Translations under genes and position numbers: made by a program
NCBI GenBank assembly: GCA_946478675.1
Contig: CAMLEF010000014.1
Location: 1-27,862, forward strand
Direction of reading: 5' to 3'
Length of the DNA: 27,862 bases
From: an uncultured Flavobacteriales bacterium
GTDB lineage: Bacteria; Bacteroidota; Bacteroidia; Palsa-965
Notes under the pieces: model-generated
What the model was told of the DNA's origin: nothing
What the model saw: the letters and a program-made list of their open reading frames with translations, nothing else
Database searches by the model: none
Part shown: positions 8,977 through 16,291 of the stretch, piece by piece
Layout: each line of letters begins with the position of its first letter
Numbering within the stretch: the stretch's first letter is position 1

Positions 8977-9618
8977 TTACTGCGCTAAACCGTTGCTGAT
9001 GGCGAAGCGCGTGAGCTCCACTTTATTCTTCAGCCCGAGCTTGGAGAGGATATTTTTCCGGTGCGTCGTGATCGTGAGCGGGCTGAGAAAAACTTTTTCG
9101 GCGATCTCTTTATCGGTGAGGCCCTGCGCGATGTGCGTGAGGATCTCGCGCTCGCGTTTGGTCAGCGAATCGAGCGGCGCGTTGGAGGCGGGCGTGCGAT
9201 CGGAAAAGTTATTCATGAGCCGCGCGGTGACTTCGGGGCTGAAATATTTTTCGCCGGCAGCGACTTTGCGAATGGCACCGGCGAGCTCTTCTTTGCCGGC
9301 GGATTTGATGAGATAACCGCAGGCGCCCGCTTCCAGCATTTTTTTAATGTAGAGGCTTTCGTTGAGCATCGTGAGCGCGACGATTTTCATTGCGGGAAAC
9401 AAACGGTGCAGCTCGCGTGTCGCTTCGATGCCGTCTTTGCCGGGCATCTGGATATCGGTGATCACCACGTCGGGTTGCAAGGCTTTCGCGCATTCGACGA
9501 GCGCAGCGCCATCGGTAGCATCGCCGACCACTTCAAACCCGGAAAATTCTTTCAGCAGCGCGCGGAGACCGTCGATAAAAACGCGATGATCATCGGCAAT
9601 AACGATTCGTATGTTCAT
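8977..9618 (-). CDS. NarL/FixJ family response regulator
   Basis: A 213-residue two-domain regulator. The receiver domain (residues 1-120) has the acidic pair D9-D10 in IVIADDHRVF, the phosphorylated Asp55 in VVITDIQMPGKDG, Thr83 in VALTM and Lys105 in GYLIKSAG. The LuxR-type DNA-binding domain (about 148-213) reads LTKREREILTHIAQGLTDKE then IAEKVFLSPLTITTHRKNIL. I start at ATG 9618 because MNIRIVIADD is the standard beginning; the longer frame upstream is antisense to the lipoprotein gene. No histidine kinase is visible in the window, so its signal is unknown. A palindromic GTTTGA-AGAGCGC-TCAAAC lies directly ahead of the start (9620-9638) and could be an operator. Confidence 0.93.
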   Translation of the reverse strand: MNIRIVIADDHRVFIDGLRALLKEFSGFEVVGDATDGAALVECAKALQPDVVITDIQMPGKDGIEATRELHRLFPAMKIVALTMLNESLYIKKMLEAGACGYLIKSAGKEELAGAIRKVAAGEKYFSPEVTARLMNNFSDRTPASNAPLDSLTKREREILTHIAQGLTDKEIAEKVFLSPLTITTHRKNILSKLGLKNKVELTRFAISNGLAQ

Positions 9619-9619
9619 G

Positions 9620-9638
9620 GTTTGAAGAGCGCTCAAAC
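9620..9638. promoter_or_regulatory. Palindrome just upstream of the response regulator start
   Basis: GTTTGA (9620-9625) and TCAAAC (9633-9638) are exact inverted arms around agagcgc, with GAGCGCTC itself palindromic. The position between the divergent regulator and lipoprotein genes suits an operator, possibly for autoregulation. No binding evidence exists. Confidence 0.35.
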
Positions 9639-9680
9639 AGTGAATGACGCTGCAAGATAGGATTTCTCTGCTCGCTGTTC

Positions 9681-9715
9681 TTTGCCTGAAAGGTGCAAGG
9701 GAATTTCTATTTTCG
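9681..9715 (+). promoter_or_regulatory. Promoter for the small lipoprotein gene
   Basis: TTTG (9681-9684) is followed after 23 bases by TATTTTCG (9708-9715), one base off TAnnTTTG. The box ends only 3 bases before ATG 9719, so a transcript starting at the usual distance would have essentially no leader. Confidence 0.5.
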
Positions 9716-9718
9716 GTA

Positions 9719-10132
9719 ATGAAAAAACTGCTCCCCGCACTTTTCCTGTTTTCCCTCGCGCTTTTTTCCTGCGGCCCCAAAACTGAAAACGTTCCGCAGG
9801 AAGACACCGTTACAAAACAGGACACAATGTCGAATGCCGTTCCACTGAAAGCCGGTGGAATGTATCTCCGCCAGAATGAAGACAGCACCTGGTCGGTAAC
9901 GAAAATTCTCGTCGTCGATGAATTCGCCGTACACATCCGCATGTACAGCGATACGTTCAAAACAAAACCCGCCGACGTCAATTCGAAAGATCTGCACGTC
10001 CTCATCGGTCACGCGCCGCTGGCGAAAGAAGGTTTTCTCAAAGAGCCGCACATTCTCGTAAAAGTCGAGCCGGTAGCGGAAGAAGAGCTCGAAGGTTACA
10101 AGATGTATCTCGATGCGATGAATGCGCGATAA
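9719..10132 (+). CDS. Small lipoprotein of unknown function
   Basis: A 137-residue protein with a lipoprotein signal peptide (MKKLLPALFLFSLALFSCGP; lipidated Cys18). The mature part starts with an acidic linker (KTENVPQEDTVTKQDT), then a small domain with GGMYLRQNEDSTWSVTKILVVDEFAVHIRMY, in which a ligand-like or structural Trp is followed by beta strands, and a C-terminal helix (EEELEGYKMYLDAM). I know no name for this domain. It is divergent from the response regulator and is closed by its own strong terminator, so it is a single-gene unit. The start at ATG 9719 is set by the signal peptide. Confidence 0.8.
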   Translation: MKKLLPALFLFSLALFSCGPKTENVPQEDTVTKQDTMSNAVPLKAGGMYLRQNEDSTWSVTKILVVDEFAVHIRMYSDTFKTKPADVNSKDLHVLIGHAPLAKEGFLKEPHILVKVEPVAEEELEGYKMYLDAMNAR

Positions 10133-10154
10133 CGTACTACTCAATTGCAAAACG

Positions 10155-10184
10155 CCCCGGGAGAAATTCCGGGGTTCTTTTTTT
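10155..10184 (+). terminator. Rho-independent terminator after the small lipoprotein gene
   Basis: The stem CCCCGG (10155-10160) pairs with CCGGGG (10169-10174) and is followed by a T-rich run (ttcttttttt). It begins 22 bases after the stop codon. Confidence 0.85.
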
Positions 10185-10274
10185 GTTGAATTCCGTGGAC
10201 AATTTTCCACAACGAATACAGCAATCGTTTTAACACTCCGCTTCAAAATCCGCTGTATTTCTGCTTCTTACAAA

Positions 10275-10333
10275 ATCTCTTCGCGCAAAGGCATTGTTTT
10301 GGTGTTTTCCTGTGTACATCAAAACGAAGAGAT
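10275..10333 (+). promoter_or_regulatory. Inverted repeat whose right arm abuts the PEBP start codon
   Basis: ATCTCTTCG (10275-10283) is an exact inverted match to CGAAGAGAT (10325-10333), and the ATG begins at 10334. If both arms are in the transcript the stem would cover the ribosome-binding region. No convincing TAnnTTTG box was found in the 201-base gap 10133-10333, so it is not known whether the left arm is transcribed. Confidence 0.35.
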
Positions 10334-10870
10334 ATGAGATACTTCATCCTTGTAGCCGCAGCCTGCTTTGCCGCCGCTGCCTTCACTACGCCTCCGCCGA
10401 TGGAAGTAACGAGCAGGGGATTTTCTGAAAACGGTTCAATGCCACAAAAATATACCTGTGCCGGCGAGAACGTGAACCCGCCGCTTACGATCCGTCACAT
10501 TCCGCTCAACACGCGTACGCTTGCGCTCGTTGTCGAACATCCGAACACACCGAACGGCGACGTCACCGAATGGGTGGCCTGGAATATTATTCCGGACGGC
10601 GTGATCAGCGAGAACACGCGTCCCGGCATTGTCGGAAAAAATACCTGGGGCGAACGCCATTATTCCGGTCCTTGCCCGCAGGGACTGACGGGACTTCATC
10701 ATTACAAATTCACCGTGTACGCGGTCGACAAAACGCTGTGCCTGAAAAAAGGTTCTGATCGCGCGGCACTTGAATCTGCGATGAGCGGGCACGTTCTTGC
10801 AACGGCTGAGCTGAGCGGAACATTCGGCAGCGAAACCAATCCGCCGGCGTCACAAGGCGTCGAACGGTAA
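10334..10870 (+). CDS. Exported PEBP (YbhB/YbcL) family protein with altered ligand site
   Basis: A 178-residue phosphatidylethanolamine-binding-protein-like protein with an N-terminal signal peptide (about residues 1-19, MRYFILVAAACFAAAAFTT). Family segments include MPQKYTCAGENVNPPLTI, YSGPCPQG, LHHYKFTVYAVD and AMSGHVLATAELSG. The central signature usually reads DPDAP...HW; here residues 68-73 read EHPNTP and 78-80 read TEW, so both the acidic and the histidine positions of the anion-binding pocket are changed. Bacterial members of the family are poorly understood. A second, canonical paralogue follows 18 bases after the stop, so the two look like an operon born from a tandem duplication. 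Confidence 0.88.
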   Translation: MRYFILVAAACFAAAAFTTPPPMEVTSRGFSENGSMPQKYTCAGENVNPPLTIRHIPLNTRTLALVVEHPNTPNGDVTEWVAWNIIPDGVISENTRPGIVGKNTWGERHYSGPCPQGLTGLHHYKFTVYAVDKTLCLKKGSDRAALESAMSGHVLATAELSGTFGSETNPPASQGVER

Positions 10871-10888
10871 TTTTAAAAACGATGCGTC

Positions 10889-11389
10889 ATGAAAACGTTG
10901 TTGCTTTCCCTGGTCATCTTCACTTTCTGCATGAATTCGAACTCATCACTCGGAGTCGTGAGCTCCGCTTTTGAAGATGAAAAAGACATTCCGAAAAAGT
11001 ACACCTGCGAAAGCGACAACGTGAATCCGCCGCTGACGATCACCAACGTTCCGGAAGGAGCGAAGAGCCTCGCACTGATCGTATATGATCCGGACGCGCC
11101 CGATGGAAATTTCATTCACTGGGTGATGTGGAACATTCCCGTCAAAGGAGCGATCAACGAAAACAGCGGGCCGGGCGTGCAGGGACTGAACGGCAAAATG
11201 GAATTCGGCTACACCGGTCCTTGCCCGCCGGGCGGAACGCATCATTATCATTTCAAAGCTTACGCGCTCGACACAGAGCTCGACATCGCGCAGAAGAGCG
11301 GTGCCAAAGAACTGGAGAAAGCAATGAGCGGCCACATCCTCGCCACCGGCGAACTCGTCGGTTTGTATAAAAAGTCAACGAGTAAATAA
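10889..11389 (+). CDS. Exported PEBP (YbhB/YbcL) family protein, canonical site
   Basis: A 166-residue paralogue of the preceding gene. The N-terminus (MKTLLLSLVIFTFCMNSNSS) is hydrophobic and probably a signal peptide; Cys14 could be a poor lipobox but the match is weak. The mature domain keeps the family signature: VNPPLTITNVP, then YDPDAPDGNFIHWVMWNIP (D67, D69, H77), then YTGPCPPGGTHHYHFKAYALD and AMSGHILATGELVG. Length matches the YbhB family of about 160-180. It lies between the divergent paralogue and a YdaT-like gene, each gap being 18 bases, indicating one transcription unit ended by the hairpin at 11681-11747. Confidence 0.92.
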   Translation: MKTLLLSLVIFTFCMNSNSSLGVVSSAFEDEKDIPKKYTCESDNVNPPLTITNVPEGAKSLALIVYDPDAPDGNFIHWVMWNIPVKGAINENSGPGVQGLNGKMEFGYTGPCPPGGTHHYHFKAYALDTELDIAQKSGAKELEKAMSGHILATGELVGLYKKSTSK

Positions 11390-11407
11390 TTTAAACCTGT
11401 TTCAATT

Positions 11408-11668
11408 ATGTGGACCCCTTCAGACTATCCCGCCGCGATGCGATCTCTTCCGGCGGAGATCCGTGAAAAAGCCATAGAGATCGCCAACCGGCTCGTGCAT
11501 GAAAAAAATATCGCAGCCGACAGCGCCGTGGAGATTGCCGTTCTGCATGCTTGGGAATGGGCCGAGCTCCGCAACAAAGGTTTGGTAGAACATCACCGCC
11601 ACGATTTCGTCATCCCGCATGACAACGATTGGGCAGCGAGAGAAGAACTGAAACGAAACCGGGAGTAG
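11408..11668 (+). CDS. Small YdaT-like protein (uncharacterised family)
   Basis: An 86-residue protein. The start MWTPSDYPAAMRSLPAEIREKAIEIANRL, with HEKNIAADSAVEIAVLHAWEWAE, resembles the small Bacillus YdaT-type proteins, which open PW..DYP.S and carry KAIEIAN and A..KAKEWA. The C-terminal part (HDFVIPHDNDWAAR) resembles the short repeat-like DUF2188 segment. The function of the family is not established to my knowledge; some members sit in stress regulons. It is the third gene of the PEBP operon and directly precedes the terminator. Family assignment is from memory of sequence patterns, so it is moderate. Confidence 0.7.
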   Translation: MWTPSDYPAAMRSLPAEIREKAIEIANRLVHEKNIAADSAVEIAVLHAWEWAELRNKGLVEHHRHDFVIPHDNDWAAREELKRNRE

Positions 11669-11680
11669 TTTCGTTTTTAC

Positions 11681-11747
11681 AAATCCGGGTTCCGCGTTCC
11701 GCATGAGGCCAGGAATGGTCTTACGGAATAACGATCCCGGATTTTTT
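11681..11747 (+). terminator. Terminator hairpin after the PEBP operon
   Basis: AAATCCGGG (11681-11689) pairs exactly with CCCGGATTT (11736-11744), and the right arm runs into TTTTTT. Inner segments (ttccg / cggaa) can extend the stem. It starts 13 bases after the stop of the YdaT-like gene. Confidence 0.75.
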
Positions 11748-11756
11748 GCATAAAAA

Positions 11757-11845
11757 TGTGCTAATTTGCTAATGTGCTAATGTGCTAATCTGCTAATGGA
11801 ATGGAAAACCATTAGCAGATTAGCACATTGACGCATTAGCAAATT
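11757..11845. repeat. Long perfect hairpin of TGCTAATG words
   Basis: A 21-base arm (11779-11799) is an exact inverted match to 11809-11829 with a 9-base loop (aatggaaaa). Outside it AATTTGCTAATG (11763-11774) pairs exactly with CATTAGCAAATT (11834-11845). The words are those of the outer arms at 2185-2360. It ends 5 bases before the DUF1801 start codon, so it may lie in that gene's leader. Confidence 0.85.
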
Positions 11846-11850
11846 GATCG

Positions 11851-12267
11851 ATGGCGGAACTGAAAACGAAAAAAACGGAAGTCCCGGTGAGCGAATTCGT
11901 CGCGGGAATTAAGGAAGAAGAAATACGCAAGGACACGCAGAAGCTGGTGAAGCTGATGGAAAAAGCGTCCGGCGCCAAAGGGAAAATGTGGGGCCCGGCG
12001 ATCATTGGCTTCGGTGATCATCGTCTCGTTTACGAAAGCGGCCGCGAGCTCGACTGGTTCAAGATCGGCTTCTCGCCACGCAAAGGAAAATTCTCCATCT
12101 ACGCGATGAGCGAAATAATGAGCGACGAAAAGCTGATGGCGAAGCTCGGCAAGCACAAGACCAGCAAAGGCTGCCTCTACGTCACGAAGCTCTCCGACGT
12201 CGACGAGAAAGTGCTGCTGCAGCTGCTGGAGAAAAGTGTGAAGAACCTCGCAAAGAAGAAAAAATGA
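11851..12267 (+). CDS. DUF1801 domain-containing protein
   Basis: A 138-residue protein of the DUF1801 (YdhG-like) family. Family traits are the N-terminal helical part (VSEFVAGIKEEEIRKDTQKLVKLMEKASG), then MWGPAIIGFGDHRL, DWFKIGFSPRKGKFSIYAM and HKTSKGCLYVTKLSDVDEKVL. The domain is fairly common in Bacteroidota and its biochemical role is not known. The C-terminus is a Lys run (NLAKKKK). The stop overlaps the start of the YdeI-like gene in an ATGA, so the two are translationally coupled. The start ATG 11851 follows directly after the long hairpin repeat. Confidence 0.88.
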   Translation: MAELKTKKTEVPVSEFVAGIKEEEIRKDTQKLVKLMEKASGAKGKMWGPAIIGFGDHRLVYESGRELDWFKIGFSPRKGKFSIYAMSEIMSDEKLMAKLGKHKTSKGCLYVTKLSDVDEKVLLQLLEKSVKNLAKKKK

Positions 12268-12908
12268 AAGTGGAAGATCCCGTCTACTTCGAAACAGCCG
12301 ATGAGTTCCGTGAATGGCTGAAGAAAAATCACGACCAAGCGCCGCATCTCTGGGTTGCTTATTATAAAAAAAGCGCGTCCAAAACCGGCATCACGTATCG
12401 CGAAGCCGTTGATGAAGCGTTGTGTTTCGGCTGGATCGACGGCCGCGTGAATACGATCGACCAGCACAGCTACGCGCATCGTTATACGCCGCGGCGCAAA
12501 GGCAGCATCTGGAGCCAGGTGAACATCCGCCGCTATTGCGAACTGCTCGAAGCCGGGCGCGTTCATCCCGCAGGAAAAAAAACATTCGACGGGCGCGACG
12601 AAAAGAAACAGAATCTCTATTCGTTCGAGCAGGAAAAACTCGACCTCGGCGTTTACGAGAAAAAATTCCGCGCGAATAAAAAAGCCTGGGCGAACTTCAA
12701 CAAGATGATCGCCTCGTACCGCAAGCCGGCGATCTGGTGGGTGATCGGCGCGAAACAGGAAGCGACACGCGAACGCCGCTTGAAAACGCTGATCGAATAT
12801 TCTGAAAGAGGCGAAAAGATTCCTCCGCTGCAACGACCGTCCGATAAAAAGACTGCGTCTGTCAAAAAGAAATCCGCGAAATCATCCGTGTCGAAAAAAG
12901 GCCGCTGA
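12264..12908 (+). CDS. YdeI/OmpD-associated family protein
   Basis: A 214-residue protein of the YdeI family. Recognisable segments are YFETADEFREWLKKNH, LWVAYYKKSASKTGITYREAVDEALCFGWIDGR, and YTPRRKGSIWSQVN, which is the family's central signature. The C-terminal third is a bacteriocin-protection-like helical region (RERRLKTLIEYSERGEKIP) followed by a Lys/Ser-rich tail (SVKKKSAKSSVSKKGR) that may bind nucleic acid or be disordered. Family members are linked in the literature to peptide or stress resistance, but the mechanism is not settled. It overlaps the DUF1801 gene by four bases (ATGA). Confidence 0.88.
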   Translation: MKVEDPVYFETADEFREWLKKNHDQAPHLWVAYYKKSASKTGITYREAVDEALCFGWIDGRVNTIDQHSYAHRYTPRRKGSIWSQVNIRRYCELLEAGRVHPAGKKTFDGRDEKKQNLYSFEQEKLDLGVYEKKFRANKKAWANFNKMIASYRKPAIWWVIGAKQEATRERRLKTLIEYSERGEKIPPLQRPSDKKTASVKKKSAKSSVSKKGR

Positions 12909-12985
12909 GGCGCGGAGAGCGCAGAGAAAAAAATCCGCGTAATCAGCGTAATCCGTGGCTAAAATAATCTGCGCAATCGGCGGCC
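12909..12985. repeat. Inverted copy of the CGCAGATT / ACGCGGATT repeat family
   Basis: Bases 12932-12985 (aatccgcgtaatcagcgtaa through atctgcgcaatcggcggcc) are, on the minus strand, a close copy of the unit at 8331-8533, with the same order of ccgattgcgcagatta, gccacggatta and gcggatt words. Bases 12909-12926 (ggcgcggagagcgcagag) belong to a different cgcagag word family. Confidence 0.7.
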
Positions 12986-13026
12986 AAAAAAAATGCCCCG
13001 TAGGGTCTACGGAGCACATAGGGGCT
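12986..13026 (-). terminator. Terminator for the minus-strand gene at 13144-13386
   Basis: On the minus strand an AGCCCC...GGGGCA stem with an inner CCGTA/TACGG hairpin (12998-13012) is followed by a run of eight T (complement of 12987-12994). It sits about 120 bases past the stop of the unknown gene. The intervening stretch 13027-13143 holds no gene I can support. Confidence 0.65.
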
Positions 13027-13143
13027 ATGGGGGATTGGAATTGAATGATCTTCGCTAAAATGCGGATTCATTCCGATCAGCGGAGCGAAAATGATTTAAC
13101 GGCTGCTTTGAATGAGGGAACGGCAGCTTCCCGGAAAAAGCGG

Positions 13144-13386
13144 CTAACGTGCCAATACCTTTACTGCTTCATACGCTTCCGCGGCGATCTCTTCGGCAAA
13201 CGAAGCGTAATCGAACAGCAGGTCGTGCACGAGGTTGCGGTCGGGTAAAATTTTCGCCGTGTATTGCTCCAGCAACCATTGGCGCCCCATCCGTCGCAGC
13301 TCTTCGAACTGCTCGTAGCTGTCGATGCGGAAGTAGGAAGCGCCGTTCAGGTAACGCCGGTACTGCGGGAACGCGATTTCTTTCAT
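13144..13386 (-). CDS. Conserved-looking small protein of unknown function
   Basis: An 80-residue protein, mostly helical and with many aromatic residues, with segments FPQYRRYLNGASYFRIDSYEQFEEL, QWLLEQYTAKILPDRNLVHD and FAEEIAAEAYEAVKVLA. There is no signal peptide or recognised domain. I start at ATG 13386 and not at 13395 because an exact TAAATTTG promoter box (13393-13400) would overlap the earlier codon. It is divergent from the AddB-like nuclease gene, and their two promoter boxes are only 14 bases apart, so expression of the pair may be linked. I do not recognise its function. Confidence 0.7.
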   Translation of the reverse strand: MKEIAFPQYRRYLNGASYFRIDSYEQFEELRRMGRQWLLEQYTAKILPDRNLVHDLLFDYASFAEEIAAEAYEAVKVLAR

Positions 13387-13392
13387 GCACCA

Positions 13393-13422
13393 CAAATTTA
13401 CGGCCGCTTACCGTTAATTTCG
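13393..13422. promoter_or_regulatory. Divergent promoter pair (unknown gene / AddB-like gene)
   Basis: On the minus strand 13393-13400 reads TAAATTTG (exact), ending 6 bases before ATG 13386. On the plus strand 13415-13422 reads TAATTTCG (one mismatch), ending 13 bases before ATG 13436. Both leaders would be very short. Confidence 0.55.
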
Positions 13423-13435
13423 CAGTACACCCTTC

Positions 13436-16285
13436 ATGGAAAGTTTCCTGCAGAAAGTCGCCGATCACCTGCTCGCCTCTTACGGGCGCGAACTGGAATC
13501 GTTATGCGTGGTGCTGCCGAACCGCCGCGGCGGACTTTTCCTGAAACGTCATCTCGCGTCGAAGATCGAAGGGCCGGTATGGGCGCCGGCCATTTATTCC
13601 ATCGAAGATTTCATCTGGGAGCTTTCCGGTCTGCGGCAAACGGACATGGCCGAACAGCTCTTCATGCTGTATACGGTTTACAAAAACTGCGAAGGCGCGA
13701 ATGCAGAAACGTTTGACGCATTCTGTAAATGGGCGCCTACGCTGCTCAGCGATTTCAACGAAGCCGACAGCTGTCTCGCCGACGCGGAAAAATTATTCGG
13801 CAACCTCAGCGATATCCGCGCCATCGAAAACTGGAGCCTCGGCCAGGGCGTGCTCACCGATTTCCAGAAGCAATACCTGCATTTCTGGAACCGCATCGGC
13901 GAATGGTATCGACAGTTTCGTGCAGTGCTCGCCGCTGAAAACAAAGGCTACACCGGCCTCGCCTACCGCGCTGCTACCGAGCGCATCACGCAGGAAAATC
14001 ACGGCGTGAAATGGAAGAAGATCATCTTCGCCGGTTTTAACGCATTAAATCCTGCGGAAGAAAAAATATTCGCCGTACTGCAGGACAGCGGTCGCGCCGA
14101 ATTGCTTTGGGACGCCGACCGTTATTTTCTCGAAGACAGCGCGAATGAAGCGGGACGGTTCCTGCGTCGTTATCGCCACAGCTACTTCCGCCCCGCTCCC
14201 GGCGACCGCGGCTTCCAACACATCGAAGACCGCTTATCCACCGAAGCGAAACAAATAACGATCGCCGGTGTGGCGCGCATGGTTTCGCAATCGAAAGCAG
14301 CCGTGCATTTTCTCGAGACGCTCGATCCGCAAAAGCGTTATTCGCCTGCAACGGCGATCGTGCTGTCGGATGAGCAATTGCTTCTGCCGCTGCTGCACGC
14401 GCTTCCCGACGACGCGCAGCACATCAACATCACGATGGGTTTTCCGCTGCGCTACACGCCGGTGGCTACGCTCGTGAACGCGTTGTTCCAGCTCAATGAA
14501 AATGCGCAGCGCTTTCACATCCGCACGCGCGAAGGCGAGATCAAATTTTACCACAACGATCTCATCCGCCTGCTGCGTCATCCGTACGTGCGACAACTCA
14601 CGGCCGGTTCCGGTTTGTGCGAGCAGCTGGAACGGCACATCACGCGTTTCAACATCATCTTCTCCTCTGCCGGGCAATTGCGAAAAGCCGCCGGTGAAAA
14701 TGGAAGCGCCTTCGATCTGTTCGCGGCTTTCCTTTCACCCTGGGAGACGGCCGGCAACGCGCTCGACGGCTTGAAGCACATCATCGAATTGCTGCGTCCC
14801 GGTTTCGCGCCGAAGGAAAATGAAACGTTCAGCATCGAAACGGAATATTTATTTCAGCTGAGCCTGATCGTCAACCGCGCGCGAACGCTGCATGAAAAAT
14901 GGGGCATCGCCGGCGACCTGAAATATTTACGGGCGCTCATCAACCAGCAGCTCGCTTCCACCACGCTGCCGTTTTACGGAGAGCCTGTCGCAGGTTTACA
15001 GATCATGGGATTGCTTGAAACACGCACGCTTGATTTCGAAAACGTGATCCTGCTTTCCGCGAATGAAAATTTATTGCCCGGCGGACGCACGCAACCTTCG
15101 TTCATCATTTACGAATTGCGCAAAGCGTTCGGCATGCCGGTGTGGAACGATAAAGATGCGTTCAGCGCGTTCAACTTTTATCATTTGCTGCAGCGCGCGA
15201 AAAACATTTTCATCGTGCACAACACGTTCCAGGACACGTTCGGCTCGAGTGAAAAAAGCCGTTTCGTGACGCAGCTGCTGCACGAGCTGAACGTGGCGAA
15301 TAAAAACGCGGTGATCACGGAAACCGTTTTCGACGCCGGCATTCCGCTCGCTTCTGCCGCGCCCGAGCCGATCCGCATTCCGAAAGATGCGCTGGTAATG
15401 GAAAAGCTGAACGAGCTGGCCGAAGCGGGGCTTTCGCCTTCGCTGCTGAACAGCTATCGTTCGTGCGGGCTGCAATTTTATTTTCATTACGTCGCCGGTT
15501 TGCGCGAGCCGCAGGAAGTGGAAGAAACGATCGAAGCGAACACGCTCGGCCAGATCATTCACGGTGCGCTGGAAGAACTTTTCAAGCCCGTGTTGAACCA
15601 GCCGCTGACGCCTGCGTTTCTCGATGAAGCGAAGAAGCTCGCCGCGCACACCTGCGATGCCATGTTCGCGAAACATTTTTCCGCGGAGGAATCATCGTCC
15701 GGGAAAAACCTGCTCGCGCGCCGCATCGCCACGCGTTACGTCACGTCGTTGCTCGACGAAGAAAAGAAGCGATTGAAAACGGCGCCTTTCTCGATTGCCG
15801 CACTGGAAACGGATCTTCGTTATACGCTGCTTGTAAATGAAAAACCCGTAGCGCTTCGCGGGCAGGCCGATCGCATCGACCAGACGAACACGTACACGCG
15901 TCTCATCGATTACAAAACCGGCAAGACGGAAAAGAAAGAGCTCGTCGTCAAAGAGTGGAGCGAGATCGTCGACAATCCCGAAGTGCATAAAAGTTTCCAG
16001 CTGCTCATGTACGCGTGGCTCTACGCGCGCATCAACGGCGGCAGCGCACCGATTCAATCGGGCATCATTTCCTTCCGGAAACTGAAAGAAGGATTGATGC
16101 CCGTCAGCGCGCCTTCGCATTCGGGCAACGGCGATTTTTTATTTCCGGAAACACTCGACGAATTCGGAAACGCGCTTTCGCAATTGCTGGAGAACCTCTA
16201 CAATGAAAAGCTGGACTTCGTGCAAACGGACGATAACAGCATTTGCCGGCTCTGCGTATTTAGTGCGGTGTGCAGACGGAATTAA
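13436..16285 (+). CDS. AddB-like PD-(D/E)XK nuclease with iron-sulfur staple
   Basis: A 949-residue protein of the Bacteroidota AddB/RecB-nuclease type, a subunit of the helicase-nuclease that resects double-strand breaks. The N-terminus (LCVVLPNRRGGLFLKRHLA) occupies the Walker A position but lacks GxxGxGK, so the helicase half is probably inactive. Middle segments such as GLLETRTLDFENVILLSANENLLP match UvrD-like helicase remnants. The C-terminal nuclease has LLNSYRSCGLQFYFHYV, LRGQADRID and LIDYKTGK (D825, K827). Cys677 plus C937, C940 and C946 (CRLCVFSAVC) form the four-cysteine 4Fe-4S pattern of AddB nucleases. No AddA gene is adjacent; an XRE regulator and a restriction system follow. 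Confidence 0.88.
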   Translation: MESFLQKVADHLLASYGRELESLCVVLPNRRGGLFLKRHLASKIEGPVWAPAIYSIEDFIWELSGLRQTDMAEQLFMLYTVYKNCEGANAETFDAFCKWAPTLLSDFNEADSCLADAEKLFGNLSDIRAIENWSLGQGVLTDFQKQYLHFWNRIGEWYRQFRAVLAAENKGYTGLAYRAATERITQENHGVKWKKIIFAGFNALNPAEEKIFAVLQDSGRAELLWDADRYFLEDSANEAGRFLRRYRHSYFRPAPGDRGFQHIEDRLSTEAKQITIAGVARMVSQSKAAVHFLETLDPQKRYSPATAIVLSDEQLLLPLLHALPDDAQHINITMGFPLRYTPVATLVNALFQLNENAQRFHIRTREGEIKFYHNDLIRLLRHPYVRQLTAGSGLCEQLERHITRFNIIFSSAGQLRKAAGENGSAFDLFAAFLSPWETAGNALDGLKHIIELLRPGFAPKENETFSIETEYLFQLSLIVNRARTLHEKWGIAGDLKYLRALINQQLASTTLPFYGEPVAGLQIMGLLETRTLDFENVILLSANENLLPGGRTQPSFIIYELRKAFGMPVWNDKDAFSAFNFYHLLQRAKNIFIVHNTFQDTFGSSEKSRFVTQLLHELNVANKNAVITETVFDAGIPLASAAPEPIRIPKDALVMEKLNELAEAGLSPSLLNSYRSCGLQFYFHYVAGLREPQEVEETIEANTLGQIIHGALEELFKPVLNQPLTPAFLDEAKKLAAHTCDAMFAKHFSAEESSSGKNLLARRIATRYVTSLLDEEKKRLKTAPFSIAALETDLRYTLLVNEKPVALRGQADRIDQTNTYTRLIDYKTGKTEKKELVVKEWSEIVDNPEVHKSFQLLMYAWLYARINGGSAPIQSGIISFRKLKEGLMPVSAPSHSGNGDFLFPETLDEFGNALSQLLENLYNEKLDFVQTDDNSICRLCVFSAVCRRN

Positions 16286-16291
16286 AAATTG

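Noticed and set aside
9619..10005. Longer N-terminus for the response regulator
   Set aside because: The extension is antisense to the small lipoprotein gene, and the receiver domain normally begins at MNIRIVIADD.
13045..13248. A 67-residue plus-strand ORF
   Set aside because: It overlaps the minus-strand 80-residue gene, has no domain or promoter, and its first half lies in a terminator-adjacent region.
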